From positions 19,716,001 through 19,780,000 of the forward strand of contig JBHGNT010000007.1 of assembly GCA_043228905.1 (NCBI GenBank): a stretch of 64,000 nucleotides of DNA, written 5' to 3'. Positions 1-10,782 of the stretch are shown here, piece after piece (position 1 is the stretch's first letter; every line of letters starts with the position of its first letter). The DNA is from Azolla caroliniana (taxonomy: Eukaryota; Polypodiophyta). Made by a program: the position numbers and the translations under genes. Under the pieces are notes generated by a model that was not told the DNA's origin, did not search any database, and saw only the letters and a program-made list of their open reading frames with translations.

Positions 1-1
1 T

Positions 2-2002
2 CGCCGAAAACTTGCACCTCGGTCTTGGAAATGCATTTTCCTTGGATATGGATCAGACGGCGAAATGGGATACCGACTCTGGGACCCCGAACGCAGACAA
101 ATCGTTCGAAGTTCGGACGTTGTGTTCAACGAGTCGGCTATGACTCCATCAGTCGAAACACCGATCGAAGTCCGAAGGGTAACATTTTCCGATGTGCCGA
201 CCCTTCAAGAAGGCCCCACTCTTAACACACGGTCAGCTTCACGGGTAGCTGAACCTTACACTACCGACTCGGACAACTCCGACTCGGCACAGCAGAATAA
301 CTCGCTTCCGGACCATCCGACCTCGATACCCGATACGACCAGTCCAATCATACCTCGACGATCCGAGAGACTGTCGCAACCTCCGGAGAGGTATTCTCCT
401 GGAATTTTCTTCACCGACACCGGCGAACCGACGTCTTACGAAGAAGCATCGACATCTGTCGATTCAGCCACCTGGCATCTGGCGATGGAGTCGGAAATGC
501 ACTCCATTCGGGCAAAGAAGACTTGGGACCTGGTCGAATTACCGAAGAATCGACGTGCTCTTCCTTGCAAGTGGGTCTATCGACTAAAAGAGACGTCTGA
601 TTCGACCACCCCAAAGTACAAGGCCAGATTAGTTGCGAAGGGCTTCCGACAAGAATATGGCGTCGACTTCGACGAGATTTTTTCACCAGTGGTGAAAATG
701 ACAACCCTTCGTTTTCTACTCGGCGTAGTGGCAGCCGACAACTTGGAGCTGATTCAGCTAGATGTCAAAACAGCCTTCCTCCATGGTGATCTTGAAGAGG
801 AAATTTATATGGAGCAGCCAAAAGGCTTCGTGGCAACTGGCCAAGAACATCTAGTCTGCCGACTCAGGAAGAGTCTATACGGCCTCAAACAGGCACCGCG
901 ACAATGGTACAAGAAGTTCGACAACTTCATCCAATCGATCGGCTTCTCAAAAAGCGATGAGGACCATTGTCTTTTTACCAACACAGCTCAAGATGGATCA
1001 CCCATCTTCCTCATCATTTACGTGGACGACATGCTAATTTCTGGATGCCACGCAGGCGAACTTGCCGATCTCATTCGGCAATTGCGGTTGAAGTTTGCCA
1101 TGAAGGACCTCGGTCCGGCACGACACATACTTGGCATGAAGATTAGTCGGCACCGCGATAAACGACATCTTTTTTTGTCTCAGACCGACTATATCGGACG
1201 TGTCTTGGAACGCTTCAACATGCAATCAGCCAAATCTGCTTCAACCCCGCTCCCCATGAATCTTCGGCTCTCTCAACGAGACTGCCCGACATCCGGTCCG
1301 CAGGGGGAAGATATGAAGTCGGTACCGTATGCACCGGCAGTCGGCTCCCTTATGTACCTGATGGTCGCGACACGGCCTGATATCTCTCATGCCGTAGGAG
1401 TCGTTAGCAGATTTATGCACAATCCTGGCCGATCGCATTGGAACGCAGTCAAGCATGTGTTCAGATATCTGGCTGGCACAAAAGACCACGACATTCTTTT
1501 CGGTCCGAACTCAACCTCAGGCGTAGTCGGTTACACCGACTCGGATTTCGCCGACTGTATAGACAGTCGGAAATCAACAACCGGATACTGCTTCAAATTC
1601 GGCAATGGAGCAATTTCGTGGAAGTCGAAACTTCAGGAGTGCACAGCGACCTCAACGACCGAAGCAGAATATGTAGCTGTGTCCGACGCTGCAAAAGAAG
1701 CTTTGTGGCTCGGCCGGCTGCTGCACACGTTTCGGCAAGTCGACCATGACTCGGCCCCAGTTGTCTATAGCGACAGTCAAGGTGCTGTTGCCCTGTCGAA
1801 AAATCCGGTTCACCACAACGCCTCCAAACATATCGACGTTCGATATCACTTCGTTCGGGACTGCGTCATTTCAGGGAAAATCGGTCTAGAGAAAATATCC
1901 ACAACCGACAATGTCGCAGATGGAATGACCAAGTGTCTTTCGGCAGACCGCTTTCGGTCTCTTCGGCATCAGATGGGCGTAACGACAAACCAGTCCGGTT
2001 AG
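2..2002 (+). CDS. Copia-1 pol, 3' part: integrase end, reverse transcriptase, RNase H (5' end outside window)
   Basis: The frame is open from the window edge to a stop at 2000-2002, about 666 residues without a break. It starts in the integrase C-terminal segment (KCIFLGYGSDGEMGYRLWD), passes an acidic linker, and enters the copia RT (KTWDLVELPKNRRALPCKWVY; catalytic YVDDM near 1020; [12 protein letters not shown] near 870-905). RNase H follows (TDSDFAD near 1540, TEAEYVA near 1663, DSQGAVALS near 1773, KHIDVRYHF near 1828). In the family this polyprotein makes the enzymes that copy element RNA and integrate the cDNA. An LTR follows 195 bp downstream. This is the best-preserved pol in the window. 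Copia-4 has a very similar integrase-linker segment, so the two are probably one family. Confidence 0.93.
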   Translation, partial: RRKLAPRSWKCIFLGYGSDGEMGYRLWDPERRQIVRSSDVVFNESAMTPSVETPIEVRRVTFSDVPTLQEGPTLNTRSASRVAEPYTTDSDNSDSAQQNNSLPDHPTSIPDTTSPIIPRRSERLSQPPERYSPGIFFTDTGEPTSYEEASTSVDSATWHLAMESEMHSIRAKKTWDLVELPKNRRALPCKWVYRLKETSDSTTPKYKARLVAKGFRQEYGVDFDEIFSPVVKMTTLRFLLGVVAADNLELIQLDVKTAFLHGDLEEEIYMEQPKGFVATGQEHLVCRLRKSLYGLKQAPRQWYKKFDNFIQSIGFSKSDEDHCLFTNTAQDGSPIFLIIYVDDMLISGCHAGELADLIRQLRLKFAMKDLGPARHILGMKISRHRDKRHLFLSQTDYIGRVLERFNMQSAKSASTPLPMNLRLSQRDCPTSGPQGEDMKSVPYAPAVGSLMYLMVATRPDISHAVGVVSRFMHNPGRSHWNAVKHVFRYLAGTKDHDILFGPNSTSGVVGYTDSDFADCIDSRKSTTGYCFKFGNGAISWKSKLQECTATSTTEAEYVAVSDAAKEALWLGRLLHTFRQVDHDSAPVVYSDSQGAVALSKNPVHHNASKHIDVRYHFVRDCVISGKIGLEKISTTDNVADGMTKCLSADRFRSLRHQMGVTTNQSG

Positions 2003-2196
2003 AGCCGGACACAGCGCAGGATGGTTTCAGACAACCGACATCAGTTCCTTAATGATCGGCTTCAACTCTTCCGACCCGACCAGTTCGGTCTTCTGCCTTC
2101 GGACCCTGCCGACTCAAACAAAAACTGATATGTCCGAGAACCTAGGTTTATACCTGTAATCTTAGATAACCCATGTATACGCCCATTACGGGGGAG

Positions 2197-2380
2197 TGTC
2201 GAATACAAGTGTATAATGGACGTATTCACACTATCCTTTTGTATAGCTCAAGTTTGGGCCATTTGTGTAATTAGCATAAATGGTAGTTGCCCTAAGTCTA
2301 TCACTATATAAAGTGACCTAGTAACCTTTTTGTAAGGTTGGTTGTATTATTGTTTCTATCTAATAGAAAGATTCTTTGTG

Positions 2381-2449
<69 letters not shown>

Positions 2450-2531
2450 ACGATCTCAGAAACTGTCATACGCAGGTTTCAACTAGAATCGAATGCTTCC
2501 TGATCTTCCGCATTGACGGCCTTGTCTCTCC

Positions 2532-2535
<4 letters not shown>
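2197..2535 (+). repeat. Copia-1 3' LTR
   Basis: It begins TGTCGAATAC directly after the purine tract acgggggag (2188-2196) and ends ...CTCCAACA. A TATATAA box lies at 2305-2311. A (CT)n run fills 2382-2445 inside the LTR. The 3' edge is chosen by the terminal CA and the start of a (GA)n tract. No second LTR is in the window to confirm the edge. Confidence 0.75.
2382..2445. repeat. (CT)n microsatellite inside Copia-1 LTR
   Basis: About 32 uninterrupted CT dinucleotides lie just downstream of the LTR TATA box, in the likely transcribed leader. Confidence 0.97.

Positions 2536-2590
<55 letters not shown>
2536..2590. repeat. (GA)n microsatellite at an element junction
   Basis: GA dinucleotides with one AA interruption separate the Copia-1 LTR from the next repeat. 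The Copia-2 LTR also carries a GA run (near 17565-17582), so part of this may be leftover Copia-2 LTR. That origin is inference. Confidence 0.9.
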
Positions 2591-2594
<4 letters not shown>

Positions 2595-3047
2595 GAATCA
2601 AACTGTCAGAACCAAGGATAAAAGATAGAGTGATGGAAGAAGGATATTAGAGAACACGAGAAGAAAGGAACCAAATACTAAGAGAAGAATGGATGTATAA
2701 GATAGAGAAAGAAAGAGAATGGATACAAGATATGTAATGAGAGCTAAAGACTGGTGTTGATTCGAATTGATTTGAGAATACATGTATGCCCTTATTTATA
2801 GGTTCCTATAGAATAACTTAGAGATTTCTAAAATGTTCTAGAATGTTCTAGACCTAGAATGCTCTAGGACATTCTAGAACATTCTAGAATAATCTAGAGT
2901 TTTTACAATAATCAATGTAATACAAGAAGTAGCTTTTATTGTTTGATATAACAATAAGCTATCTTAATGGTTGAGGTTTTCAAGTATGGATTACAAGGTT
3001 CGAGGTTCAAGTCCGGGTGATGCCATAATGGTCATGTGTTCATGACA
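2591..3047. repeat. Repeat related to one arm of the 21665-22626 foldback element
   Basis: It shares the same ordered landmarks as the right arm of the foldback element: a segment like 'atttataggttcctat', a block of overlapping ttctagaa palindromes (2827-2897), an 'aatggtt' segment, then a tRNA B-box-like ggttcaagtcc near 3005, ending ttcatgaca. An inner inverted pair, gaattcgaatcaa (2589-2601) and ttgattcgaatt (2758-2769), suggests it folds back too. No coding potential is seen. It joins directly onto the truncated Copia-2 LTR. Confidence 0.6.
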
Positions 3048-3283
3048 ACAAGAGGTCGTTGCCTCTGTGCCCCATTGTTGTAATCTTGATATAGTGATAT
3101 CTTGCAGTTTGAGGGCTACCGTGGTTTTTTTCCCAGATTTGGGTTTTTCCACGTTAACATCCAGTGCACTCTCTTCTTTACTGTTTCGTGTGTACATACA
3201 TCTCATCACATCCCTGTATTCTGTGCTTGATCTGACATCTCGGTTGTGGCCGAGCATAACTTAGGAAACCGTATTCCTTTCAA
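3048..3283 (+). repeat. Copia-2 5' LTR, truncated
   Basis: It matches the last third of the 3' LTR at 17633-17867 with roughly a dozen differences by eye. The upstream two thirds are missing and replaced by the repeat ending at 3047. A copia primer-binding site follows at once. Confidence 0.88.
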
Positions 3284-3285
3284 AC

Positions 3286-3297
3286 TGGTATCAGAGC
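3286..3297 (+). promoter_or_regulatory. Copia-2 primer-binding site
   Basis: TGGTATCAGAGC, the standard plant copia site complementary to the 3' end of initiator methionine tRNA. It lies just inside the 5' LTR. Confidence 0.9.
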
Positions 3298-3313
3298 GAA
3301 ACGACACAGAAAA

Positions 3314-4283
3314 ATGGATGATTCGTTGGGAGGCTTGTTCAAGCTCACTGGCTCCAACTATTCAGTGTGGAAGTCGAAGATGAGGGACATGCTCGTGGTT
3401 AAAGATGTTTGGCTGCTGGTTCAGTTCGAGGACAAGAGACCAAACAAAATCGATGCCACGATATGGGAGGTGATGCACATGAAGACAACGGCGTACATAC
3501 GGTGCTTCATCGACATGAGTCTATACAACAACTTCAATAAAGAGAGGAAGGCTCATGAGCTCTGGAGAAGATCAGCATTATGTTTCAAAACAAAAATGTT
3601 GTTAATCAGGTTTCGGTATTTAGGAAGCTAGTAAAACTCCGGTCCCAAGACGGCTCCAGCATGGTGGAGCACATGAATGTCTTCTAGGGGTTGATCCACC
3701 AGGCAACATCATTGGAAGTACCTCTCACCGATGAGGTACTAGCACTGCTCCTGCTCGGTTCCCTCCTAGATAGCTGGGAGACGTTGGTCGTCACTTTGGG
3801 CAACGCCGGGCCGGAAGGGAAACGCTCATCCCTAGCAAGGGTGAAGTCGAGCTTTCTAGATGAGGAGGCGCGTTGGAAAGACAAGGATACAAACTACGAC
3901 TCCAAAGCGCTTCTTACCGAATCGGAATGTGGAAGGCAAAGGAACCGTAGTCCCCAGAACCGGGAAAAGTCGGGGACACGGTCAAAGTCAAGGGGGAGGC
4001 CTACTTGCTTCCTACTTGCTTCTATTGCGGCAAGCCGGGACACTTCCAGAAGAACTGTCGGCACTTCCGAAAAGACAAGGAAACCGACGGTACCGATTCG
4101 AAGCAGACACTGGACCGAAACGGTAAAGACCGGAGGGGGCCAGAGCGGAAGAGAGCGACGGCAATTGCGGCAAGTGAAGAAGAGTTGATGCTCATCACCG
4201 AGGAGAGTGAGCTAAACCTTGCCGGCGACGAGATGACCTGGGTAGTCCATTCCGGAGCATCGTTCCACCTTACCCCAGACCGT
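3314..4283 (+). pseudogene. Copia-2 gag and protease start (frameshifted)
   Basis: The start MDDSLGGLFKLTGSNYSVWK is a typical copia Gag opening. The reading frame then shifts (near 3570 and again near 3870-4000), with a stop near 3685. The CCHC nucleic-acid-binding knuckle CFYCGKPGHFQKNC is near 4017-4062. The protease motif reads HSGAS where DSGAS is expected (near 4249-4263), so the catalytic aspartate is gone. The sequence is then cut by the gag-only element inserted at 4284 and resumes at 8455. Gag would have formed the particle; this copy cannot. Confidence 0.88.
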
Positions 4284-5295
4284 TGTCGTGCCTTTCGGCT
4301 CTGGATCGTTTGCGTGAGTCGGGTGGGAACCACTGGGGTTTTGGACTAGGAGGAAGAATTTCAGACAAGTTTATGGTTATGGATTGATTTATTAGAAAGA
4401 TAGGTAAGTTATGAATCTCATGAATCACATGAGTTTAGTGTATTTAATCAATATTTAGATAGTAAGAGACAATTTTGATCACAACTTCGTGAATCCCACG
4501 AATATATTATATTAATTGGTGTTTTAGGAAATATATCCAATTCCCCAAATATTTCACACACCTATTACATTGTGCTCCTCATCCTTATATAGTGATGAGA
4601 GAGTCTTCACCATCCATCTTTTCTCTAACTATAGACTATATGCTTTATCTAACATGTTTTTTCTAACTTTAGTTTTCATGCACACTGCATGTGCATGATT
4701 AGCTTTCTATCCCATCTTTTTCTTTTAACTCAAGTGTGTATGTATGAGTAACTTAGTGTACCATGCATATCTAGAATATTTACATGGGATAAAGTTTAGT
4801 ATACCTTTAAAATTCATAATATGCTAGTATATTGATAAGGCTTAACATTATTCACATGGAGGTGCAAGGTTCGAATCTTGCCCTATGCATGTAATATATA
4901 TTTTTATAGTTTCTTCTATTTACAAATATATCTCTTCTCACCGGCCTTCTTCATCCGGCTCTTGCCGGTTCTGCTTCATCCGGTTCTCGCCGGTTTTCTT
5001 TATCCGGTTCTTACCGGGTCCTCCTTACCAGTCCTCTTCGTTCGTTTCTCACCGACTCTCACCGGCCTTCTTCATCCGGCTCTTGCCGGGTCTGCTTCAT
5101 CCGGTTCTCGTCGGTTTTCTTTATCCGGTTCTTACCGGGTCCTTACCGGTCCTCTTCGTCCTGTTCTTGCCGGGTCTCCTTACCAGTTTCGATCCTTACC
5201 GGTTCCTCCTTCCAGTTCTTACCGGTTACTCCATATCCTATCCGGAGAGACCAAAAATGTCGTTTTTCACGTAGTGTGCGAATTACACTATGACA
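4284..5295 (-). repeat. LTR of gag-only element (3' LTR in its orientation)
   Basis: It is 1012 bp and matches 7434-8454 closely (a few percent difference by eye). About 4935-5240 is a run of imperfect repeats built on CCGGTTCTTACCGG-like half-palindromes. On the minus strand it is preceded by a purine tract aggtgggggcaag (5296-5310), which sets the element's orientation. Confidence 0.9.
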
Positions 5296-5396
5296 CTTGC
5301 CCCCACCTAACCCGCACATCCTCCGGTATGTGCCGAAGTTGTCGGTGATTGTTAGTTTCGTCCATCCGTTCTCCGCATGGTTGGTTTCGTCGCCGG

Positions 5397-7395
5397 TCAT
5401 TTTTGGTTGCCGACTCTGCCCGGTTTCTGGTTCAGTTCAGTTGCCGGCTCTATCCGGTCTCCGGTTACCGGCCCTCGTAATTCTTCGTTACTTGTTGTAC
5501 CCTCCGTTTTTCTCGCCATGTCAGCTTTGTCTCTCCATTTTGAACACAACCATTCTTTCCACCCAACCCATTTTCGCCATCCGATCCACCATATTCTTCG
5601 TTCATTCTTTGCATTGCCATGAGTGGTTGTCATGGTCCCTTGTGGTCCTCTTGAGCATCTCGGCGTACTGTCTCTCTCCACTCCGTGCTTGTCTTCCGTA
5701 GGTTCTACCCACGCGTCGATGTCAACCTCCGAATACGCGCTCGCTGTTAGGTCCTTGTGCGGCGTTAATGTATGCTTTATTTCTCGTTGTTGCGCATGCG
5801 TCGTATTACGCCCTAGCGCATGCTTCGTATTCCATCGTAGAGCATGCGTCGTATTACCCCGTAGTGCATGCTTCTTTTTGCACCATAGCGCGTCCTTCTT
5901 TTTGCACCGTAGCGTGTGCTTCTTTTTACGTCGTAGCACGTGCTTCTTCTTGCGCCGTAGCGTGTGCTTCTTTTTACGTCGTAGCACGTGCTTCTTCTTG
6001 CGCCGTAGCGTGTGCTTCTTTTTACGTCGTAGCACGTGCTTCTTTTGGTGCTGTAGCGCGTGCTCCGTATTACATGCTTCTCCCATCGTAGACCCGACCT
6101 TCGCATTGTCGTGCTTTTGTTTACATCGGAATTTCAGACGGATCATCTTCCATCCGAACCGGCTTCCGACTTTACCTTCCTTGTTGCCACCTCCCGTCTC
6201 TCCGGTCTCACGTTGGTTCTCGGACACAACTGCCGAAGTCTCTAGAATTAGTGGGTAGGAATCCTTGGTATTATCATCCTCCGTCGTTTCACCCATAGCC
6301 ATATTCTCGGCTATCTCTCCGTCATACGCATTGGCTTCAACCTTTGTTTTCTCTCCGCCACCTTCTGTCTCTTCGGTCTCACGTTGCCTTTCGAACGCAA
6401 TCGCCAAAGTCTCTAGAATCAGTGGTGGGGAAATCTCGATATGGCCATCCGCCATTGATTCGTCCATAGCCACCTTCGATTCGATGTCATCTTTCGTGCC
6501 GACCTCCTCAATCAAGTCCTCCTTGCTCTCTTTTACTGCATCAATTATGCAAACATCAATTATGCTTACCCCTTTTTCACCCGATGTTTCGGACACTTGT
6601 ATTCCGAAATCTTCTTCTCCATTTGGGTTATCGGCCTTGTCCTTCATCGTCGTTCTTTCGCAAGACAAGAGGGTAGCTCGTTGTACACCCTCTTCCGTCG
6701 CACCATCATGTTGTATTTCGGACTTCATATCGGCTCCATCGTTTGTCTTCAATCGACCATCTTTCATCGGCCATGTCGTTGACAAGATTCTCATCTTCCT
6801 CTCATCATGTCTCCAGCATACCCTTTGGACTTCGGCCCAATCTTCGGTAAGACCATTCGCACCGTCATCATCTTCGAGTTCGATCCCGATGTCCATCCTT
6901 TCTTTTCGATCGATCGATTTTACGAACATTAGGACTTTATCCATCCCCACCAATCGTTGTTCCCGCTCTGAGAGTTGAGTAAAACGGTACTCAAACTCTA
7001 AGAATGCTAGTGTTGCACTTCGGTGGGTCTTCTCCGATGCCACCCATTCATCAAACTCTCGCCGATCTCTCGTAGTCATATGCCTCTCGTAAAGCTTCTT
7101 CAAAGGACCTCCATATTGGGTTTTGTTGCCGTATCTTGTGCATTCTCTCTTGTAGCTCATCTGTGGCTACCCGGCTAAAGGATATCACTTGCAATCCTTC
7201 CGGTATCCCACATCGCATCATCTCCGCCTTATCGTCACATAGGTAACGTGACACATCCTTTCCATTGAATTCCCCATTTCGTCGCACAAGCCGCTCTACT
7301 GCCGCCTTCATCTCCGACATCATGTGTTGTTCTTGTTGCATCCGCTCAATCATCATCATCATCATCATGGACATCGCCTCTTGTTGATTCTCCAT
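5397..7395 (-). pseudogene. Gag-like protein of the gag-only element, one frameshift
   Basis: It starts at MENQQEAM (7395) with a run of methionines and a helix-rich segment. One frame stops at 7051. The overlapping frame takes over near 7100-7160 and runs open to 5397. The core (DRREFDEWVASEKTHRSATL, FEYRFTQLSEREQRLVGMDK) resembles the alpha-helical Gag capsid domain of Ty3/gypsy-type plant elements. The C-terminal part is acidic and then carries a basic array of 8-residue repeats, HVLRRKKK / HTLRRKKK, at about 5770-6090. No zinc knuckle is visible. The basic array may replace it for RNA binding (inference). Family assignment is tentative. Confidence 0.7.
5765..6090. repeat. 24/48-bp coding minisatellite in the gag-only element
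   Basis: On the plus strand, blocks of about 24 bp (cgtagcacgtgcttcttctt type) repeat roughly 13 times. Pairs of blocks form a nearly perfect 48-bp higher-order unit at about 5900-6040. Read on the minus strand each block gives eight residues with the core KKKHxLR. Confidence 0.9.
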
Positions 7396-7433
7396 CTCCT
7401 TGCCACCCGTCCTCACGTCGGGTTCACCAAATG

Positions 7434-8454
7434 TGTCGTGCCTTTCGGCTCTGGATCGTTTGCGTGAGTCGGGTGGGAACCGCTGGGGTTTTGGACTAGG
7501 AGGAAGAATTTCAGACAAGTTTATGGTTATGGATTGATTTATTAGAAAGATAGGTAAGTTATGAATCTCATGAATCACATGAGTTTAGTGTATTTAATCA
7601 ATATTTAGATAGTAAGAGACAATTTTGATCACAACTTCGTGAATCCCACGAATATATTATATTAATTGGTGTTTTAGGAAATATATCCAATTCCCCAAAT
7701 ATTTCACACACTTATTACATTGTGCTCCTCATCCTTATATAGTGATGAGAGAGTCTTCACCATCCATGCTTTTTCACTAACTATAGACTATATGCTTTAT
7801 CTAACATGCTTTTTCTAAGTTACTTTAGTTTTCATGCACACTGCATGTGCATGATTAGCTTTCTATCCCATCTTTTTCTTTTAACTCAAGTGTGTATGTA
7901 TGAGTAACTTGTTGTACCATGCATATCTAGAATATTTACATGGGATAAAGTTTAGTATACCTTTAAAATTCATAATATGCTAGTATATTGATAAGGCTTA
8001 ACATTATTCACATGGAGGTGCAAGGTTCAAATATTGCCCTATGCATGTAATATATATTTTTATAGTTTCTTCTATTTACAAATATATCTCTTCTCACCGG
8101 CCTTCTTCATCCGGCTCTTGCCGGTTCTGCTTCATCCGGTTCTCGCCGGTTTTCTTTATCCGGTTCTTACCGGGTCCTCCTTACCGGTCCTCTTCGTCCG
8201 TTTCTCACCGACTCTCACCGGCCTTCTTCATCCGGCTCTTGCCAAGTCTGCTTCATCCGGTTCTCGCCGGTTTTCTTTATCCGGTTCTTACCGGGTCCTC
8301 CTTACCGGTCCTCTTCGTCCGGCTCTTGGCGGGTCTCCTTACTGGTTTCGATCCTTACCGGTTCCTCCTTCCGGTTCTTACCGGTTACTCCATATCCTAT
8401 CCGGAGAGACCAAAAATGTCGTTTTTCACATAGTGTGTGAATTACACTACGACA
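7434..8454 (-). repeat. LTR of gag-only element (5' LTR in its orientation)
   Basis: It is 1021 bp and the partner of 4284-5295. On the minus strand it is followed by catttggtgaacccgacgtg (7414-7433), a TGG-containing candidate primer-binding site. I could not assign its tRNA. Confidence 0.9.
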
Positions 8455-10318
8455 CCGTAAATACTTCTCATCTTACACAGTTGGTGATCACGGTTGTATC
8501 CGGATGGGGAATGAAGGTACATGTCGAATTGTCGGCATAGGAGATGTGTGGTTGACAACACCAACCGGATGCAAGCTGCTGCTGAAGGATGTCTGACACG
8601 TTCCGAAGGTTCGACTGAACCTGATATCAGCCGGTCGGCTAGATGATGAAGGCTACACAGGTAGCATCCGGAACAGTGTTCGACAAAGGGAGCCTGATTG
8701 TGGCTCGGGCCCGGAAGGTCAACACGTTGTACCTGATGAATGCCCGGTTATGCTCGGAAGAAGTGAACATGGCTTCCGACACTACTGGTGAGTTGTGGCA
8801 CAAGAGATTGTGTCACATAAGCGTGAAGGGGATGAAGAGGCTTGCCAATGACAACCTCATTACGGTGAAGAACGTGCATCTTGAGAGGTGCATCGACTGC
8901 CTAGCCAGTAAGCAAAACCGGACCTCTTTCCGATCAAGGACACCGATGAGACGTAATGTACCACTAGAGTTGGTGCATACTGATGTGTGTCAAGTGGACA
9001 CGAAGTCACATGCCAGATCGCGGTACTTTATGACGTTCATAGATGACCATAGCCGGAAGTTGTGGGCCACACCGTTGAAGACGAAGGATCAGGTGTTATC
9101 CGTCTTCAAAGAGCTCCACGCGAGAGTGGAAAGAGAAACCGACCAGAAGTTGAAGGCGGTTCGAATAGATAACGGAGGAAAATACCGGGGGTAGTTCGAG
9201 GAGTACTGCCACTCGAACGGAATCTGGCTCGAATTTACCGTGCCGAAGACACCGGAACTGAATGGGCTGGCCGAGAGGACAAACCGGACCATAATGGAGA
9301 GTGTCCGAAGTATGTTGGTGCATGCAAAATTAGATAAGACGTTTTGGGCTGAGGCACTGTCGACGGCGACATACGTGATAAACAGATCACCCTCAATACC
9401 CTTGGACGGAGACACGCCGTAGAGAGTATGGACCGGTAAGAAAGTGTCCTACCGGCATCTGAAGGTGTTCGAGTGTCTCGTGTTGGATCCAAAGACCCGG
9501 CCATGCATATTCCTCGGATATGGTGATGATGAGTTCGGCTACCGAGTGTGGGATCCGGTTGATAAGAAGGTTTTCCGGAGCCGAGATATTATCTTCATGG
9601 AGGACAAGACTCTTGCCGACTGGGAGTCAGAGAAGAAGATAATGAACTCCGATGAGACTCGGACCCACCCGGCTAAGAGCCGGTTGACACTCGAGGAACC
9701 AGCCGGTTATGGTGAGGATACCAAACCGGCAGAAGAAGAAGTAGAGGAAGTTGAAATCGAAACCAGACAAGACCCCGAATCGGATTCGGATGAAGAACAA
9801 ATAGTGGAGCCTGTTGCCGAAGGCCAAAGACGGAGATATCCTCTCAGACAGAGAAGGGCTCCCCGGAGATTTCCGGATGCAGAGCATGTGCTATTGACCG
9901 ATGAGGGAGAACCGGAAAGCTTCGAAGAAGCGAAGGATGACACCCACAGCCGCAAATAGTTAAGTGCCATGCAGGATGAGATGGATTCCCTGCATGAGAA
10001 CCATACATATGAATTGGTGGAGTTTTTGAAAGAAATGTGGGCACTCCGAAATAAGTGGGTGTACAAGTTGAAACCGGGAGATGCCGGCAAACCCCCGAGA
10101 TACAAAGCCAGGATCGTGGTGAAGGGGTTCCAGCAGAAGAAGGGTGTGGACTTCGACGAGATATTTGCCTCGGTAGTAAAGATGACTTCCATCCGAACGG
10201 TGCTGAGTATAGCTGCAAGCATGAACCTCGAGGTAGAGCAGCTGGACGTGAAGACAACATTCCTTAACGGTGATCTCGAAGAGGAGATCTACATGCAGCA
10301 ACCGGAAGGATTCGTGGA
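8455..10318 (+). pseudogene. Copia-2 pol, middle part: integrase to start of RT
   Basis: It resumes after the gag-only element. A GAG-pre-integrase segment (ELWHKRLCHISVKGMKRL; zinc-binding ERCIDCLASKQ) leads to the integrase core (ELVHTDVC near 8970, FIDDHSRKLW near 9037, then AVRIDNGG). Stops occur at 9192, 9420 and 9957, all in one frame, with a shift near 8660. The RT start (NKWVYKLKPGDAG; KARIVVKGF) is cut at 10318 by Copia-3 and continues at 15972. Confidence 0.9.
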
Positions 10319-10712
10319 TGTTGAGAGACAAGCTCAACATCGGCCGGATCGGCTGAAGAAGCCGAGGACCGGATCGGTTGGGACCGATCGGTTAGGTCGA
10401 GTGCGTAAACCGGGAGGCCGTTAGGAAAGATATTCCGTGAGGAATATGTTTGGGAGTTAGTGTAGGAGCTCTTAAATGAGCATTGAAGTACCGTCAGTAC
10501 TTCGGTCAGTCCTTCGAGGACTTGTATAAAAGTGTTCATGGAACACACATATGTACAGAGTAGTGAATCGAGATCTTTAGTTGTTGAATATAGTTCTTCT
10601 TTCTCTCTCTGTCTCTCCCGAGTATAATGCGTAAGCTCAAGTTCTCCATTAAACCTAAGTTTTCTATCTTCTGTTCGGTCTTCATACTTGCTTCCGCATG
10701 CTACTTTCTACA
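10319..10712 (+). repeat. Copia-3 5' LTR
   Basis: It is 394 bp, TGTTGAGAGAC ... TTTCTACA. TATAAAA is at 10525-10531. It has a 25-bp internal duplication (ggatcggctgaagaagccga core, near 10347-10371) that is absent from the 3' LTR. Confidence 0.94.
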
Positions 10713-10724
10713 TGGTGTCAGAGC
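10713..10724 (+). promoter_or_regulatory. Copia-3 primer-binding site
   Basis: TGGTGTCAGAGC directly after the LTR, an initiator-Met tRNA site with one change from the usual TGGTATCAGAGC. Confidence 0.88.
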
Positions 10725-10782
10725 GCGAGGGTTAAGAACCTCTCTGCAGCCGACACAATGACGAAGAAGAACAAGAAGAACA

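Larger units (their letters stand above)
4284..8454 (-). mobile_element. Gag-only LTR retrotransposon (TR-GAG-like), inserted in Copia-2
   Basis: Two about 1-kb LTRs flank 2.1 kb of internal sequence that codes only for a Gag-like protein on the minus strand. LTR ends are TGTCGT and ACGACA. The 4-bp flanks ccgt (4280-4283 and 8455-8458) match. No protease, integrase, RT or RNase H was found inside. The layout fits the published class of terminal-repeat elements with only a gag domain, which need enzymes from other elements. Confidence 0.85.

Noticed and set aside
4868-4884. tRNA gene or SINE from a B-box-like ggttcgaatc
   Set aside because: It lies inside an LTR and is present in both LTR copies, with changes in the second. 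No A box at the right distance and no cloverleaf could be built.
4878-5348. Hydrophobic 156-codon frame, and its copy at 8034-8540
   Set aside because: Both lie in the LTRs of the gag-only element and arise from the CCGG-type repeats. There is no start context or family match.
5623-6258. A 211-codon plus-strand frame rich in Cys, Phe and Arg
   Set aside because: It is the reverse complement of the octapeptide array and Gag region of the minus-strand gag-only element. The repeat keeps several frames open.
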